From Corbicula japonica (Eukaryota > Mollusca > Bivalvia > Venerida > Cyrenidae), in NCBI GenBank assembly GCA_038501625.1, contig JAZAYU010000009.1:10716396-10780395 (forward strand): 64,000 nt of DNA, in the 5' to 3' direction. Positions 43,706-56,155 of the stretch are shown here, piece by piece; position 1 is the stretch's first letter; each line of letters begins with the position of its first letter. Below the pieces are notes generated by a model. That model saw nothing but the letters and a program-made list of their open reading frames with translations, ran no database searches and was not told where the DNA came from. A program made the translations under genes and the position numbers.

Positions 43706-44640
43706 TTTGAAGAAAATAATACACAAATATTACCATGGCAACTATAGAACTAGTGATAAATGTGTAACATACTGTGATATTACTCAGAAGCTCAAATGTT
43801 ATGAATATGTACATAATATTCAGGTAGTATTACCACGGTAACCATTATTGGGTACAAACAACTTTCACCTAAATGATTTCGTCACTTTTAATGAAGCTTT
43901 TGTCATTTTGTTTACTGCATAGTTATAACAAAAAGTATCTTTATTTTCAAAAATCAACATTTCTGTGTATGGTTTATCCATAAACAGACCAGAAAGATAG
44001 ATTGTATTTGAAAACAATAACATGTTATCATTTAGGGTGCCAGTTACCTGAAAAAACGTGTCAAATATGTTTTTTTCAGTTCCGTTGCCATGGTAACCGA
44101 AATTTGAGTATTTCATTTGTCAAAATAAGTTACTTGATTTATATATAAATACTATTCATTGGCAATAAACAGAAACTGAAATACTATTTTTCTTATAGTT
44201 GTCACATAAATGCACCTATTTATTTGGACAATATTTTGACAAAAGAAGGCTTTTTCACACTCACGGTGGTTTCCCAAAAAATGCTGGTTTTCAGTTAAAA
44301 TAAGTCGTTTTTGGAAAAAAAATGAATTTGTGTACACCAAAGTCAACAAGGTACCTGAAAATGATAATAACTCATTTTGGCCAAAAATTGCATTTTGGAC
44401 CATTTTTCCCAGAGAGTGCCACATATATGCCCCATCAATGAAAAGCCCTGACTGTTTATATTAATTACACATAGCAAAGATAACTAAGAGATCCGGTCAA
44501 TTACGGGGCATATTTCCATATTAAACCATAACTGTGGGGTGTACAAAAATGGTGTTGTGAATATAAAGCACCCCTTATTTCTGAGCATGTTTTTCATGAA
44601 GCAAATAACATTAGACTTGATCTTGTAACATTGTCGTTTA

Positions 44641-44743
44641 AGAAGTAGTAGTATAAGAAAACATTGTCGTGGTTGTTGCTGCTGCTAAAAAGCAGAAGTA
44701 GTATTAGGAGTAGTTGCAATATCAATAGTAATCATGGTAGTCA

Positions 44744-44810
<67 letters not shown>

Positions 44811-44826
44811 TGTTGTAGTAGTAGTA

Positions 44827-44868
<42 letters not shown>

Positions 44869-45000
44869 ATAGTAGTAGAAGTAGAAGTAGTAGTAGTTAT
44901 AGTTGTAGAAGTAGAAGTACTTGTAGGAGAAGCAGTAGTAGTAGAAGCATAAAAAGAAGTTGCTGTTGTTATAATTGTAGTTGTTGTAGTTGTTGTCTTT
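44641..45000 (+). repeat. (TAG)n microsatellite of the first array unit
   Basis: Long perfect TAG runs (about 44745-44810 and 44817-44880) with GAAGTAG and TTG interruptions. Poly-Val, poly-Ser and poly-Tyr ORFs here are artefacts. Confidence 0.95.
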
Positions 45001-45064
45001 TATAAATAATATATAAAACACCAATTCTTAACCATGTTTTTTACGTAGCAAATGATTTAAGACA

Positions 45065-46395
45065 TGATCTTGTAAATCTTTATTTGAATATCTTTATTGA
45101 ACAAAAGGCCAATGGCTGTGAGTACTCTATAATATACATATTTACAATACCAAACATGACACATGAAATGAAATGGTCAGTCGTCAGTTGCGGTCATATT
45201 AAATATAAAAATTCGACATTAACAAAGCCTGGAAAATCATAGAAATGATATCAGATAATACATACAAATCATGTATATCATTTTCAATGTTAAGACTAAA
45301 ATATAAAATAGTCCTTTTCTTGGAGTAAAGAGACTTTAGTTTAATATAAAAATTCATTTCGATGTCAATGTGAATTGCCAGATTCAAATTAATTGATAAA
45401 TCCTGGCATGAAAACAGTTCAATAAATTTTGGAATGTTTGTTCTTTTGCGGAAATATGGTTTTATCGATCTTTATCAACACAGCCTGGTACCGGCTCTCC
45501 CATGTACTGTTGGCACTCCCACATACAGCTCACGGTAAATAATTTTAGAGGAAAGGTGTTGTAAGTATTTCGTTTATATATCCGGAAAATCTAAATCTTC
45601 TAAAAAATGAAACATATCAGTGCTCTGGTGAATTTATTATGACTATATTCTGCAAGTGTCACAACATTTCATCTTGAAATAAACAAACTACGGCGAGTTA
45701 AACGCGAAAGTTTGACTCAAACAAGTCAAATGTCAAAATAAAACGTAAATATTGCAAATCTATTTATTTCTGATACAGTATCATATTGCACTGTCTTCCT
45801 ACAACAACCAGTTCAAATTCCAAGCTTTGATCTGTTTTATTTAATGAAAGACTCGTTTTTAAAGATAGCCAGTGGTTTCAAAACGGCACTCCCATCGCAC
45901 AGGTGTCGAAATGTTTGGCACTCACCAAGTACAGCTACCGAAAAGTCGTCAAAAATTAAAGAAATGGTCAGTAATTTAGTTTTAGTATATGTGGAAGGTC
46001 GAAATACTCAAAGCAAATCTAAATAATTACTATGTTTCTCAATGTTCTAATATGTTAACAATTGTCTAAATTATTAAAAAACTAAATTACTGACCATTTT
46101 CTTCAAATTTTGATGTCTTTTCGGTAACTGTACTTGGTGACAGTCGATGTATTCAATTCTGCCATCCAGATATGAGTAAAATATCTTTCAGTCTTTGCTT
46201 CACTAATGATATAAAAATATTCTCGTTTCCACCTTCTTGAAACAACCATGCATAATTCAAGCCTAAATTTTAAAGAATGAATCTACCCGTTTTTACCCAA
46301 TTTGAAATATCATCATTTCTTTCGATATCGCTTAACATCATGTTATATAGTTTGTTTAATAAGTTTTACACTAGCACATTTAATAATATATGCCC
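45065..46395 (-). mobile_element. LINE 3' end, array unit 1, interrupted
   Basis: Read on the minus strand: the ORF2 C-terminal piece (SDIERNDDISNWVK, 46395-46143 in decayed form), then a foreign segment (about 45478-46142), then the very C-terminus (PKFIELF, NLAIHIDIEMNFYIKLKSLY, 45387-45199) and a 3' UTR with CAATAAAGATATTC. The stretch holding the CxxC...HxxxxC motif is missing. The foreign segment contains an inverted repeat (CACCAAGTACAGCTACCGAA near 45926 against TTCGGTAACTGTACTTGGTG near 46120). Confidence 0.75.
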
Positions 46396-46740
46396 TATCA
46401 ATTAAAAGCCCTGACTCCGTTTATATTTTATACACCTAGCGAAGGTAACTAAGAGATCCGGTCGATTACGGGGCATTTTTCTATATTAAACCATTACTGT
46501 GGGGTGTGAAAAAAAGGTGGTGTGTTTATAAAGCACCCCTTATTTCTGCGCTTATTTTTCATGTAGCAAATGATATAAAACATGATCTGGTGAAAAGAAA
46601 TTTGAATGTACTAGTAGTAGTTATTGTAGTTATAATAGTAGTGAAAGTTGTTGTTGTTGTTGTTGTGGATGTTAATCAAAATATGTGCTTATTCCGATTT
46701 GTACCCACATATGAGGCATACATTTGTATATTTATGAATG

Positions 46741-48125
46741 TGAATATCTTTATTGAACAAAAGGCCAATGCCTGTAAGTAGACTATTATATACATATTTA
46801 CAATACTAATAATGACACATGAAATGAAATGGTCAGTGGTCAGTGGCGGTCATATTAAATATAAAAAGTCGTCATTAAAAAGCCTGGAAAATCATAGAAA
46901 TGATATCAGATAATACAAACAAATCAAGTATATCATTTTCAATGTTAAGACTAAAATATAAAATAGTCATTTTCTTGGAGTAAAGTGACTGTAGTTTAAT
47001 ATAACAATTCATTTCGATGTCAATGTGAATTGCCAGATTCAAATTAATTTATTGATCTTCGCATGAAAACAGTACAATAAATTTTGGAATGTTTGGTCTT
47101 TTGCGAAAATATGGTTTTATACGAGGGATGATCCATAATAACGTAGACTTTTGTCATTGCATCTTAATTTGAAACACGTTCGCAATAAATTATATACTAA
47201 ATTAAATCAGAACACAAACGTTACAAACTGAGCTAAAATATTCATATATTTAATCGATTTCAAAAGTGCGTCGCGTATTTGAATATCCATGGTAACACGT
47301 AGGCGGCGCACGCCGTTGCTAATATACCTAATAAGAATATACCTGTCAATAAAAACAAAACTACTAGTGGAAAAAGAGCCAAACTTCGCAACGTCAAAGC
47401 ACGGTATACAAATGATGTCATGCCGAAATTTTACGTCATTCTGACTATGCGATTTAAAAACAGTCAATATTTAAGAGAGCTATCACCAACGTTAAAACGT
47501 CAGAAATGTCGCTATCAGATCGCCCGGAAATACGCGCTATTATAAAATTCTGTCATGTTCTTTGAAAATCACCTCACCAAAAGCTAAAATAATTTAGCAG
47601 ACGCAAATGAAAACTTCCGTTAGCCGAGCTCTAGTCTTTAAGTGGCACCAGTGTTCACATTCGAGTGAGAAATGAAATTCTTCTTCTAAACTATAACATA
47701 AAATGCATTTGCGTTCATTTCGAGGTATCGCTTGCGGTTTATGCCACCGTCTTGTTTCTATCGCAAGTCTGTGCAAAGATAATCTCAATCTTGTCATCGC
47801 TGATCTATATTTTTGAATTTTAACTTGTACTCAATATTTTGAGAAATTAAAGTTTGCAAAAAGTCTAAATGGTGAGGCTCTAGTCGATGTATTCAATTCT
47901 GCCATCCAGTTTTCAGCAAAAATATCTTTCAGTCTTTGCTTCACTAATGAAATTCTCGTTTCCAACTTCTTGAAACAAATACGAATAATTCAAGCCTAAA
48001 TTATAAATAAAGAATTTATCCGTTTTTACCCAATTTGAAATATCATCATTTCTTTCGATATCGCTTAACATCATGTTATATGTTTGTTTAATAAGTTTAG
48101 CACTAACACATTTAATAATATATGC
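46741..48125 (-). mobile_element. LINE 3' end, array unit 2, split by mariner
   Basis: The minus strand carries the ORF2 C-terminus: RLRLSLHRLAIETRRWHKPQ, then RNERKCILCYSLEEEFHFSL and EC (47797-47650), a CxxC...HxxxxC zinc-knuckle-like motif typical of LINE C-termini. A mariner fragment (47120-47652) cuts it. The final C-terminal part and 3' UTR (46741-47117) follow. RT itself is absent: the LINE is 5'-truncated at the YIIKCASVKL region, as in all other units. Confidence 0.85.
47120..47652 (+). mobile_element. Mariner fragment with transposase N-terminus
   Basis: It begins at a TA with TACGAGGGATGATCCATAAT, a mariner-type terminal repeat. About 385 bp later an ATG (47506) opens MSLSDRPEIRAIIKFCHVL before a TGA. 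Further on, in another frame, VSRALVFKWH appears (47619-47648). Both are hallmarks of the N-terminal HTH region of mariner transposases. The DD34D catalytic domain and right terminal repeat are absent, so this is dead. It lies only in the second unit of the array. Confidence 0.85.
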
Positions 48126-48378
48126 CCTATCAATTAAAAGCCCTGACTACGTTTATATTTTATACATATAGCGAAAGTAACTAAGAGATCCGGTCGATTA
48201 CGGGGCATTTTCTATATTAAACCATCACTGTGGGGTGTGAAAAAAAGATGGTGTGTTTATAAAGCACCCCTTATTTCTGCGCTTATTTTTCTTGTAGCAA
48301 ATGATGTAAAGCATGATCTGGTGAAAAGAAATTTGAATGTACTAGTAGTAGTTATTGTAGTTATAATAGTAGTGGAAG

Positions 48379-48412
<34 letters not shown>

Positions 48413-48486
48413 GGATGTTAATCAAAATATGTGCTTATTCCGATTTGTACCCACATATGAGGCATACATTTGTATATTTATGAATG

Positions 48487-49351
48487 TGAAAATCTTTATT
48501 GAACAAAAGGCCAATGATGTGAGTAGACTATAATATACATATTTACAATACAAAAAATGACACATGAAATGAAACGGTCAGTGGTCAGTGGCGGTCATAA
48601 TAAAAAGTCGACATTAACAAAGCCTGGAAAATCATAGAAATGATATCAGATAATACAAACAAATCAAGTATATCATTTTCAATGTTAAGACTAAAATATA
48701 AAATAGTCATTTTCTTGGAGTAAAGTGACTGTAGTTTAAAATAACAATTCATTTCGATGTCAATGTGAATTGCCAGATTCAAATTAAGTAATTGGTCCAA
48801 GCATGAAAACAGTTCAATAAATTTTGGAATGTTTGGTCTTTTGCGTAAATGAGGTTTTATAGATCTTTATCAAGTTCACATTCGAGTGAGAAATGAAATT
48901 CGTCTTCTAAAGTATAACATAAAATGCATTTGCGTTCATTTCGAGGTATTGCTTTTAGTTTATGCCACCGTCTTATTTCTATCGCTAGTCTGTGCAAAGA
49001 TAATCTTGTCATCACTGATTTAATTTTTTTAATTTTAACTTGTACTCAATATTTTGAGAAATTAAAGTTTGCAAAAAGTCTAAATGTTGAGGCTCTAGTC
49101 GATGTATTCAATTCTGCCATCCAGTTTTGAGTACAAATATTTTTCAGTCTTTGCTTCACTAATGATATAAAAACATTTTCGTTTCCAACTTCTTGAAACA
49201 ACCATGCATAATTCAAGCCTAAACTATAAAGAATGAATCTACCCGTTTTTACCCAATTTGAAATATCATCATTTCTTTCGATATTACTTAACATCATGTT
49301 ATATGTTTGTTTAGTAAGTTTAACACTAGCACATTTAATAATATATGCCAT
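48487..49351 (-). mobile_element. LINE 3' end, array unit 3
   Basis: From 49351 down the minus strand reads YIIKCASVKLTKQTYNMMLS, then NIERNDDISNWVKTGRFILY, SLGLNYAWLFQEVGNENVFI, SLVKQRLKNI and WMAELNTSTRASTFRLFANF, a well-preserved LINE ORF2 C-terminal region. Decayed zinc-knuckle and tail (NLAIHIDIEMN) follow, then a 3' UTR ending near CAATAAAGATTTTC (about 48490). This is the best-preserved copy in the array. Confidence 0.85.
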
Positions 49352-49674
49352 ATCAATTAAAAACCTGACTATGTTTATTTGTTATACACATAGCGAAGTT
49401 TACTAAGAGATCCGGTCGATTACGGGGCATTTTTCTATATTAAACCATGGTGTGTTTATAAAGCACCCCTTATTTATGCGCTTATTTTTCATGTAGCAAA
49501 TGATATAAAACGTGATCTGGTAAAAAAACTTTGAATGTACTAGTAGTAGTTATTGTAGTTATAATAGTAGTGGAAGTTGTTGTTGTTGTTGTTGTTGTTG
49601 TTGTTAATCAAAATATGGCTTATTCCGATTTGTACCCACATATGAGGCATACATTTGTATATTTATAAATATGA

Positions 49675-50545
49675 ATATCTATATTGAACAAAAGGCCAAT
49701 GCCTAAAATGAGACTAAAATATACATAATTACAATACCAATAATGGCACATGAAAGGAAATGGTCAGTGGTCATTGGCGGTCATATTAAACATAAAAAGT
49801 CGACATTAACAAAGCTTGGAAAATCATAGAAATGATATCAGATAATACAAACAAATCGAGTATATCATTTTCATTCTTAGGACTAAAATATAAAATAGTC
49901 ATTTTCTTGGAGTAAAGTGACTTTACTTTAATATAAAAATTCATTGCGATGTCAATGTGAATTGCCAGATTCAAATTAATTGATTGGTCCTGGCATGAAA
50001 ACAGTTCAATAAATTTTGGAAAGTTTGGTCTTTCGCGAAAATATGGTTTTATAGAACTTTATCAGGTTCACACTCGAGTGAGAAATGAAATTCGTCTTCT
50101 AAAGTATAACATAAAATGCGTTTGCGTTCATTTTGAGGTATTGCTTGGGGTTTATGCCACCATCTTGTTTCTATCGCTAGTCTGTGCAAAGATAATCTTA
50201 ATCTTGTCATCGCTGATCTATATTTTTGAATTTTAACTTGTACTCAATATTTTGAGAAATTAAAGTTTGCAAAAAGTCTAAATGTTGAGGCTCTAGTCAA
50301 TGTACTCAATTCTGCCATCCAGATATGAGTAAAAATATCGTTCAGTCTTTGCTTCACGAATGATATAAAATATTATCGTTTCCAACTTCTTGAAACAACC
50401 ATGCATAATTAAAGCCTAAAATATAAAGAATGAATCTACCCGTTTTTACCCAATTTGAAATATCATCATTTCTTTCGATATCGCTTAACATCATGTGGTA
50501 TGTTTGTTTAATAACTTTAACACTAGCACATTTAATAATATATTC
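49675..50545 (-). mobile_element. LINE 3' end, array unit 4
   Basis: Same content and orientation as unit 3. The tail ORF NLAIHIDIAMNFYIKVKSLY is at 49974-49786. The upper part is frame-broken. Confidence 0.8.
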
Positions 50546-50884
50546 CCTATCAATTAAAAGCCCTGACTCCGTTTATATTTTATACACATAGCGAAGGTAA
50601 CTAAGAGATCCGGTCGATTACGGGGCATTTTTCTATATTAAACCATTACTGTGGGGTGTGAAAAAAAGATGTTGTGTATATAAAGCACCCTTATTTCTGG
50701 GCTTATTTTTCATGTAGCAAATGATATAAGACATGATCTGGTGAAAAAAAAACTTTGAATGTACTAGTAGTAGTAATTGTAGTTATAATAGTAGTCGAAT
50801 TTGTTGTTGTTGTTGTTGATGTTAATAAAAATATGTGCTTATTCCGATTTGTACCCACATATGAGGTATACATTTGTTTATTTA

Positions 50885-51750
50885 TGAATATGAATATCTA
50901 TATTGAACAAAAGGCCAATGCCTGTGAGTACACTATAATTTACATATTTACAATACCGAAAATGACACATGAAATGAAATGGTCAGTGGTCAGTGGCGGT
51001 CATATTAACCATAAAAAGTCTGCATTAACAAAGCCTGGAAAATCATAGAAATGATTTCAGATAATACAAACCAATCAAGTATACCATTTTCCATGTTAAG
51101 ACTAAAATATAAAATAGTCCTTTTCTTGGAGTATAGAGACTTTAGTTTAATATATAAATTCATTGCGATGTCAATGTGAATTGCCAGATTCAAATTTATT
51201 GATTGGTCCTGGCATGAAAACAGTCATTTGGTCTTTTGCAGAAATATGGTTTTATAGATCTTTATAAAGTTCACATTCGAGTGAGAAACGAAATTCGTCT
51301 TCTAAACTATAACATAAAATGAATTTGCGTTCAGTTCGAGGTATTGCTTGCGGTTTATGCCACCGTCTTGTTTCTATCGCTAGTCTGTGCAAAGATAATC
51401 TTAATCTTGTCATCACTGATCTATATTTTTGAATTGTAACTTGTACTCAATGTTTTGAGAAATTAAAGTTTGTAAAAAGTCAAAATGTTGAGGCTCTTAG
51501 TCGATGTATTCAATTCTGCCATCCAGATATGAGTAAAATATTTTTCAGTCTTTGCTTCACTAATGATATAAAAATATTCTCGTTTCCACCTTCTTGAAAC
51601 AACCATGCATAATTCAAGCCTAAATTATAAAGAATGAATCTACCCGTTTTTACCCAATTTGAAATATCATCATTTCTTTCGATATCGCTTAACATCATGC
51701 TATATATGTTTGTTTAATAAGTTTAACACTAGCACAATTAATAATATATG
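50885..51750 (-). mobile_element. LINE 3' end, array unit 5
   Basis: NIERNDDISNWVK-type sequence (SDIERNDDISNWVKTGRFIL, 51698-51560) and the tail NLAIHIDIAMNLYIKLKSLY (51193-51005) flank a decayed middle. Orientation and truncation point match the other units. Confidence 0.8.
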
Positions 51751-52032
51751 CCCTATCAAATAAAAGCCCTGACTCCGTTTATATTTTATACACCTAGCGA
51801 AGGTAACTAAGAGATCCGGTCGATTACGGGGCATTTTTCTATATTATACGATTACTGTGGGGTGTGAAAAAAGATGGTGTGTTTTTAAAGCACCACTTAT
51901 TTATGCGCTTATTTAATTTTTCATGTAAAAATGATATAAGACATGATCTGGTGAAAAAAACTTTGAATGTACTAGTAGAAGTAATTGTTGTTATAATAGT
52001 AGTGGAAGCCGTTGTTGTTGTTGTTGTTGTTG

Positions 52033-53150
52033 AAGTAAAAGCAGAAGTAAGAATAGGAGCAGCAACACCTAGCGAGCGTTAACGGTAACGAGCGCATTGT
52101 TAAGACAGTTAACCGAAACTCACACAACCATATAGAGGCTAAACAATTCTTGCGGAAGTTGACACAGGTTAAATAGAAAGGTGAAATATGCATATCAGGA
52201 ATCGCCACATTCAGAAAAAACAGCCTCCCCACACAGTCAAGAAGAAGAGAGAGGGAGAGAGAATGGTTAATACAACAATCAGTTTCAAAAAAGACACCAC
52301 TAACAATAAACAAAAATGAGAACCCGTATCGTCCCTTTACCATGCGTAGTGAGCCCGTTTCGTCATCTTTATATAAGAATGTGATACCGAGGTCAATGTA
52401 TCACAGATCAGGGTCCAAAACATGACAAATGCATTGACGAATGGTCCCTTTTTCATTGCAAGTCTTCTTATTTATTAAGATAAAACTCGATCCAAAAATT
52501 AAGGTTAATAAGCTTCTACATTGTTTCAAATCTAATATCATCGCAATAGACAAAAACCGCCGTAGGCGTAGCGATTGTTGTTGTTTCATTTGATTGTTGA
52601 CATGGGGAAAAAGCAGTAATGATGCGTTGAATCAGAGATAAAATGTAGTGATCGGAAGTTGGACATAAGAAATCAAACCAGCCAGCTAGCAGGATTAGGG
52701 TCCATTTATTTTAACGCGAAAACGGCATTTAATTGTACACAACGTTGTCAAAACTAGTCACAATATGTTAAATCACCGTATGAAATGAAAAAAATCAAAT
52801 TTCCAGCCAGCCACGAAAACGTGTTTGACGAGCGTCGTTGACGTCACTGCAGAAAACTTGCATTGATAGCTAACTTTGAAAGTAAATATCTAAACAACTA
52901 TTGGATTAATAAAAAACTGTTTGCGGATTCATGCCGGGGTCATCGTCAATAAATACCATACCAAATTTCATTAAAAAATTCGAAAATTCGTACCTTAAGA
53001 TGCATTTGCTCTGCCAAACAAACAGCTGTTACAAGTTTAAATTGAAACACAACAAAGTTTCTTGACCATAAATGAAATTCGGTAATTGAATAATTCTACA
53101 TTTGCAAGAAAAAAAGACTTCAACCCTTTAATGCATTGAAACACCTTTAT
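52033..53150. other. Array exit; family C fragment at 52180-52320
   Basis: GAAATATGCATATCAGGAAT, AGCCTCCCCACACAGTC and AGACACCACTAACAATAAAC (52180-52320) are minus-sense family C. The rest, including a CpG-bearing patch near 52800-52860 (GACGAGCGTCGTTGACGTCA), holds no recognised gene. Confidence 0.5.
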
Positions 53151-53325
53151 TGCATGAGTGAACAGAGTAGATAGATCTAGATCAGACGACAGATCCTTGC
53201 AATCTAATGAGGATCGAAATTGCTTTTCACATTCATTAGATTATTTCTGATAAAGCATCCATGCCAGATGATCTGGATCTACATTGGTCGCACATACTTT
53301 CAAATAAGTATATATGGAGAAAATG
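53150..53325. repeat. GATC-hairpin family, decayed copy
   Basis: AGATAGATCTAGATCAGACG, then TCATTAGATTATTTCTGATA, then GCCAGATGATCTGGATCTAC. This is the same layout as the 34085-34300 element, about 17 kb from the main cluster. Confidence 0.7.
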
Positions 53326-53710
53326 GTGAATAATATTTTACACTCTGAAATATTTTAAATTCTTACCATTATATCGAAAGGAGTTTGTAATATCATGATC
53401 CTTTAGAATGGATGTTGGAACAGGCATATTGTCGACAAAAGAAATGACAACGGGCTTTTTCACAGCCACTAGTGGGTAAAACATACATGTTCGTCGATCT
53501 CAAGACAAAACGCTGTGCACAGTTTAAAGTTTTGTGAGGCTTTAGTAGACAAGTCTTGGACCGGTTGTTTTCTAATGCACAATAAAAACAATCTGAAGAA
53601 AGACTTTTATTATAGCGAAGTGCAAGATATGAGCAAATTCTATTAGAATCATTCAGTTAGAAAGAGCAGACTTTGCGCCCTTTTCACACGACCGTGGCAT
53701 TTTTATAATT

Positions 53711-53716
53711 GGAGTT

Positions 53717-53775
<59 letters not shown>

Positions 53776-54064
53776 TGTTGTTGTTGTACTATTTGTTGTT
53801 ATTGTTGTTGACGTTTTTGTATTGTTTTGGTAAGGTACAGATAATGTAGTTAATAAAGTTTTTATAAGAAAGAGATCTGGTAAATTACGGGGCATTTTTC
53901 TTTATAAAACCTTTACTGTGGGATATTTAAAAATTGTGGTGTATATAAATCACCCCATAATTCTGAGCATGTTTTACATATATCAAATGACATAAGACAT
54001 GATCTGGTCAAATAACTTTGTAGTAGTAGTAGTAGAAGAAGTAGTAATCTGGTTAAATAACTTT

Positions 54065-54111
<47 letters not shown>

Positions 54112-54215
54112 TGTTGTTGTTGTTGTTGTTATTGTCTTTTTAACACTGTATAAACACCCCTTTTGAGCATGTTTTTCATGTAGCAAATGTCATAAGACAT
54201 GATCTGGTAAAATAA
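53711..54215 (+). repeat. Three microsatellite-carrying element copies
   Basis: A (TAG)n/(GTT)n tract (53711-53790) precedes an element head (GATCTGGTAAATTACGGGGC at 53875, GTGTATATAAATCACCCCAT). That head runs to AAATAACTTTG and a short TAG run (54021-54045). The AAATAACTTTG(TAG)n junction repeats directly at 54055-54110. A third tail (GAGCATGTTTTTCATGTAGC to ATAACTTTGTAGTTG, 54160-54225) follows. Poly-Thr ORFs on the minus strand are artefacts. Confidence 0.85.
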
Positions 54216-54225
54216 CTTTGTAGTT

Positions 54226-54790
54226 GTAACAAAACATAACAAAAGAACAGATAATAAAGAAGAAAAGAAAGTTATTGATCTTAAGTTATTGATCTTAAAT
54301 TGTCTTAGCAGTAGTGAATAGGTTTTATCGAATTTAGATCAACTATTACATAGTTAATTGTCAGGAAGATATAGTTCTGGACACGAAGAAAAAGTTATCA
54401 TGCACTAAAATGCACGAAGTTTAACATAATCTCGGAGTGGGTTTGAATATTGTTGCAAGCGGCGTATGGGCCAACAATTATCTTCATACTTGTATGTAAA
54501 TAAGAAGCATTATTACGGGAAAACGATGCACAGTAGTCAAGTATACATAATAAGAATCTTTCTAGTGGCTTAAACTGTTTGCATAGCCAGATTTAATAAA
54601 GTGATATTTATCATTCTGAAGTGTCTCAATAGTCTATAAACAAACATCATATGCAAAGGAAGAATTACTGTAAAGCAGCAAAAACAACAACAACAATCAC
54701 ATTTATTGAACAAACACAATGTGCTTATAGCAAACAGAAAAATTATATTAAATGGTAGACATTTAGAGGCATAGTACAACTGAATGTTAA
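54226..54790. other. No recognised feature
   Basis: AT-rich. Contains a short direct repeat TTATTGATCTTAA (54270-54300). No gene. Confidence 0.3.
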
Positions 54791-54799
54791 CAATATCAT

Positions 54800-55370
54800 T
54801 TTCAAAATGTTATTGGTTTTCTTTTACAGCTGAACAAATAAACTTCGCAATATTATAAATCGTTTTCAAATTCCCTGTCATAAGTTTTTTTTAAATTTAT
54901 TTAATACTTGACCAATTGTTAAAATAAGGCTTACAATGTTTTATTTGTTAATTTCTATATTTAGGGCAGACTTAAATGAAATGGTACTCGCTTTCGTATT
55001 TGTTTCATGTTGCAATACTAAATTTTCTTTCTGATATTGGTATGTCTTCCTTTTTCAATTTCCTTGTCATACGCTGATATGTATTTTTGTGTTAAAAGAT
55101 CTAATACGAATCTAATATTGTTTGAATTATTTATTCGAACATACCATTGCTTTTATGAATATCTAAAAGTATTCGCTTAATCGGTTTTACATCATGTATT
55201 TGCTTCCAGTTTGTAACTAGCAAATAGAGCGGCATCACCTGCGAACATTAGAATAAACATTTTAATTTCATCTATTGTAAATATACCTTTAACATTTAAG
55301 TTTATTCAAGGCAAAATATCATTAAGGAAAAATACGAATGTAAGACGGGAAAATCATATCACTTTGTTTC
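54800..55370 (-). mobile_element. Degraded LINE relic (RT and C-terminus)
   Basis: On the minus strand, LTFVFFLNDIL and KGIFTIDEIKMFILMFAGDA (about 55370-55235) correspond to the LFVNDIINNI and EGIFTIDELKLFLILYADD of the LINE at 11742-14595. The catalytic YADD has become FAGD (55245-55234). Further along, CNMKQI and VCPKYRN-like pieces (about 55040-54970) correspond to its CKSCSMKSI...VCPKFRH tail. It is riddled with stops and has a large internal deletion. Same family, opposite strand, much older. Confidence 0.75.
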
Positions 55371-56155
55371 AATTTTTTATACGAGCTAAATATTTCAGAA
55401 TTACTTACGAACGCTTGAAAAACTTCCTAGATTGATTTGGTTGCTTTTATAAATCATCTTTGTATTTAAATTTTCATTGATAAAGGTAAAGTTAAAGTAA
55501 AGTTTTTAAAGAAATTTCCTATTTAACCAGACTGGTCAGTACAGTCTCAGCATGCTATCAAGTTCATTGCCCTCTGATTTGACTTTGAAGGATCATAAAA
55601 TAAACATTAGGTCACTCTGACCTGTAAATCTGCAGATCGTCTGATAAGCAATTGCTGTTATGAAAGTTATATCGTGTTCAATATTCTACAGCTACATCTG
55701 TTTAACTTTCTTACAGACTGCTAATACGAAAACAAATAATATAATAATAAGTCTTTTGTGAACAATGATAAAATGTGCAACTTTTGACTCTTAACCTTTT
55801 GTATAGTGGTTCTTGTGCCTAAAGCAAATGGTGCTCTTATTCTTTTTATTTCTTTTGAATTTCAGTTATGTATTATTTAAGAAAGAAGTGATTAGTGAAT
55901 TGGAAACTGATTTGTATATTCAAGTTATAATTTAAAACATATATTTAAAAATATCACTATTCCTAATATTACTTTTATCTTGATTACCACGATAACAATG
56001 ATATTCTTAAGAATGCACAACAAATTATCACCGTACTGTTCCAATAGGTTAAACTCATTACGAATTTTATAAAATTCTATTGTACAATGTTCATGTATCA
56101 CAATAATTATTTTAGAATCGGTGTTTTTCCCAGATATGTTTCAATAATATAGATA
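55371..56155. other. No recognised feature
   Basis: AT-rich with only very short ORFs; no repeat family from elsewhere in the window was noticed. Confidence 0.3.

Larger units (their letters stand above)
44405..52032. repeat. Tandem array of element + LINE-end units
   Basis: The block starting CTAAGAGATCCGGTC with TTACGGGGCAT recurs at about 44486, 46453, 48181, 49404, 50602 and 51807. The unmodified period is about 1.2 kb; the first two units are longer because of insertions. Each unit runs: AT-rich head (ATATATGCCCTATCAATTAA), CTAAGAGATCCGG block, GTGGGGTGTGAAAAA block, GATCTGGTGAAAA, a (TAG)n/(GTT)n microsatellite, a tail (GCTTATTCCGATTTGTACCC), then a LINE 3' end on the minus strand. The array ends at the sixth microsatellite (51969-52032) without a LINE. 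Confidence 0.9.

Noticed and set aside
45844..46026. 60-codon plus-strand ORF
   Set aside because: It lies inside the foreign segment of the first array unit and crosses one arm of an inverted repeat; no family is recognised.
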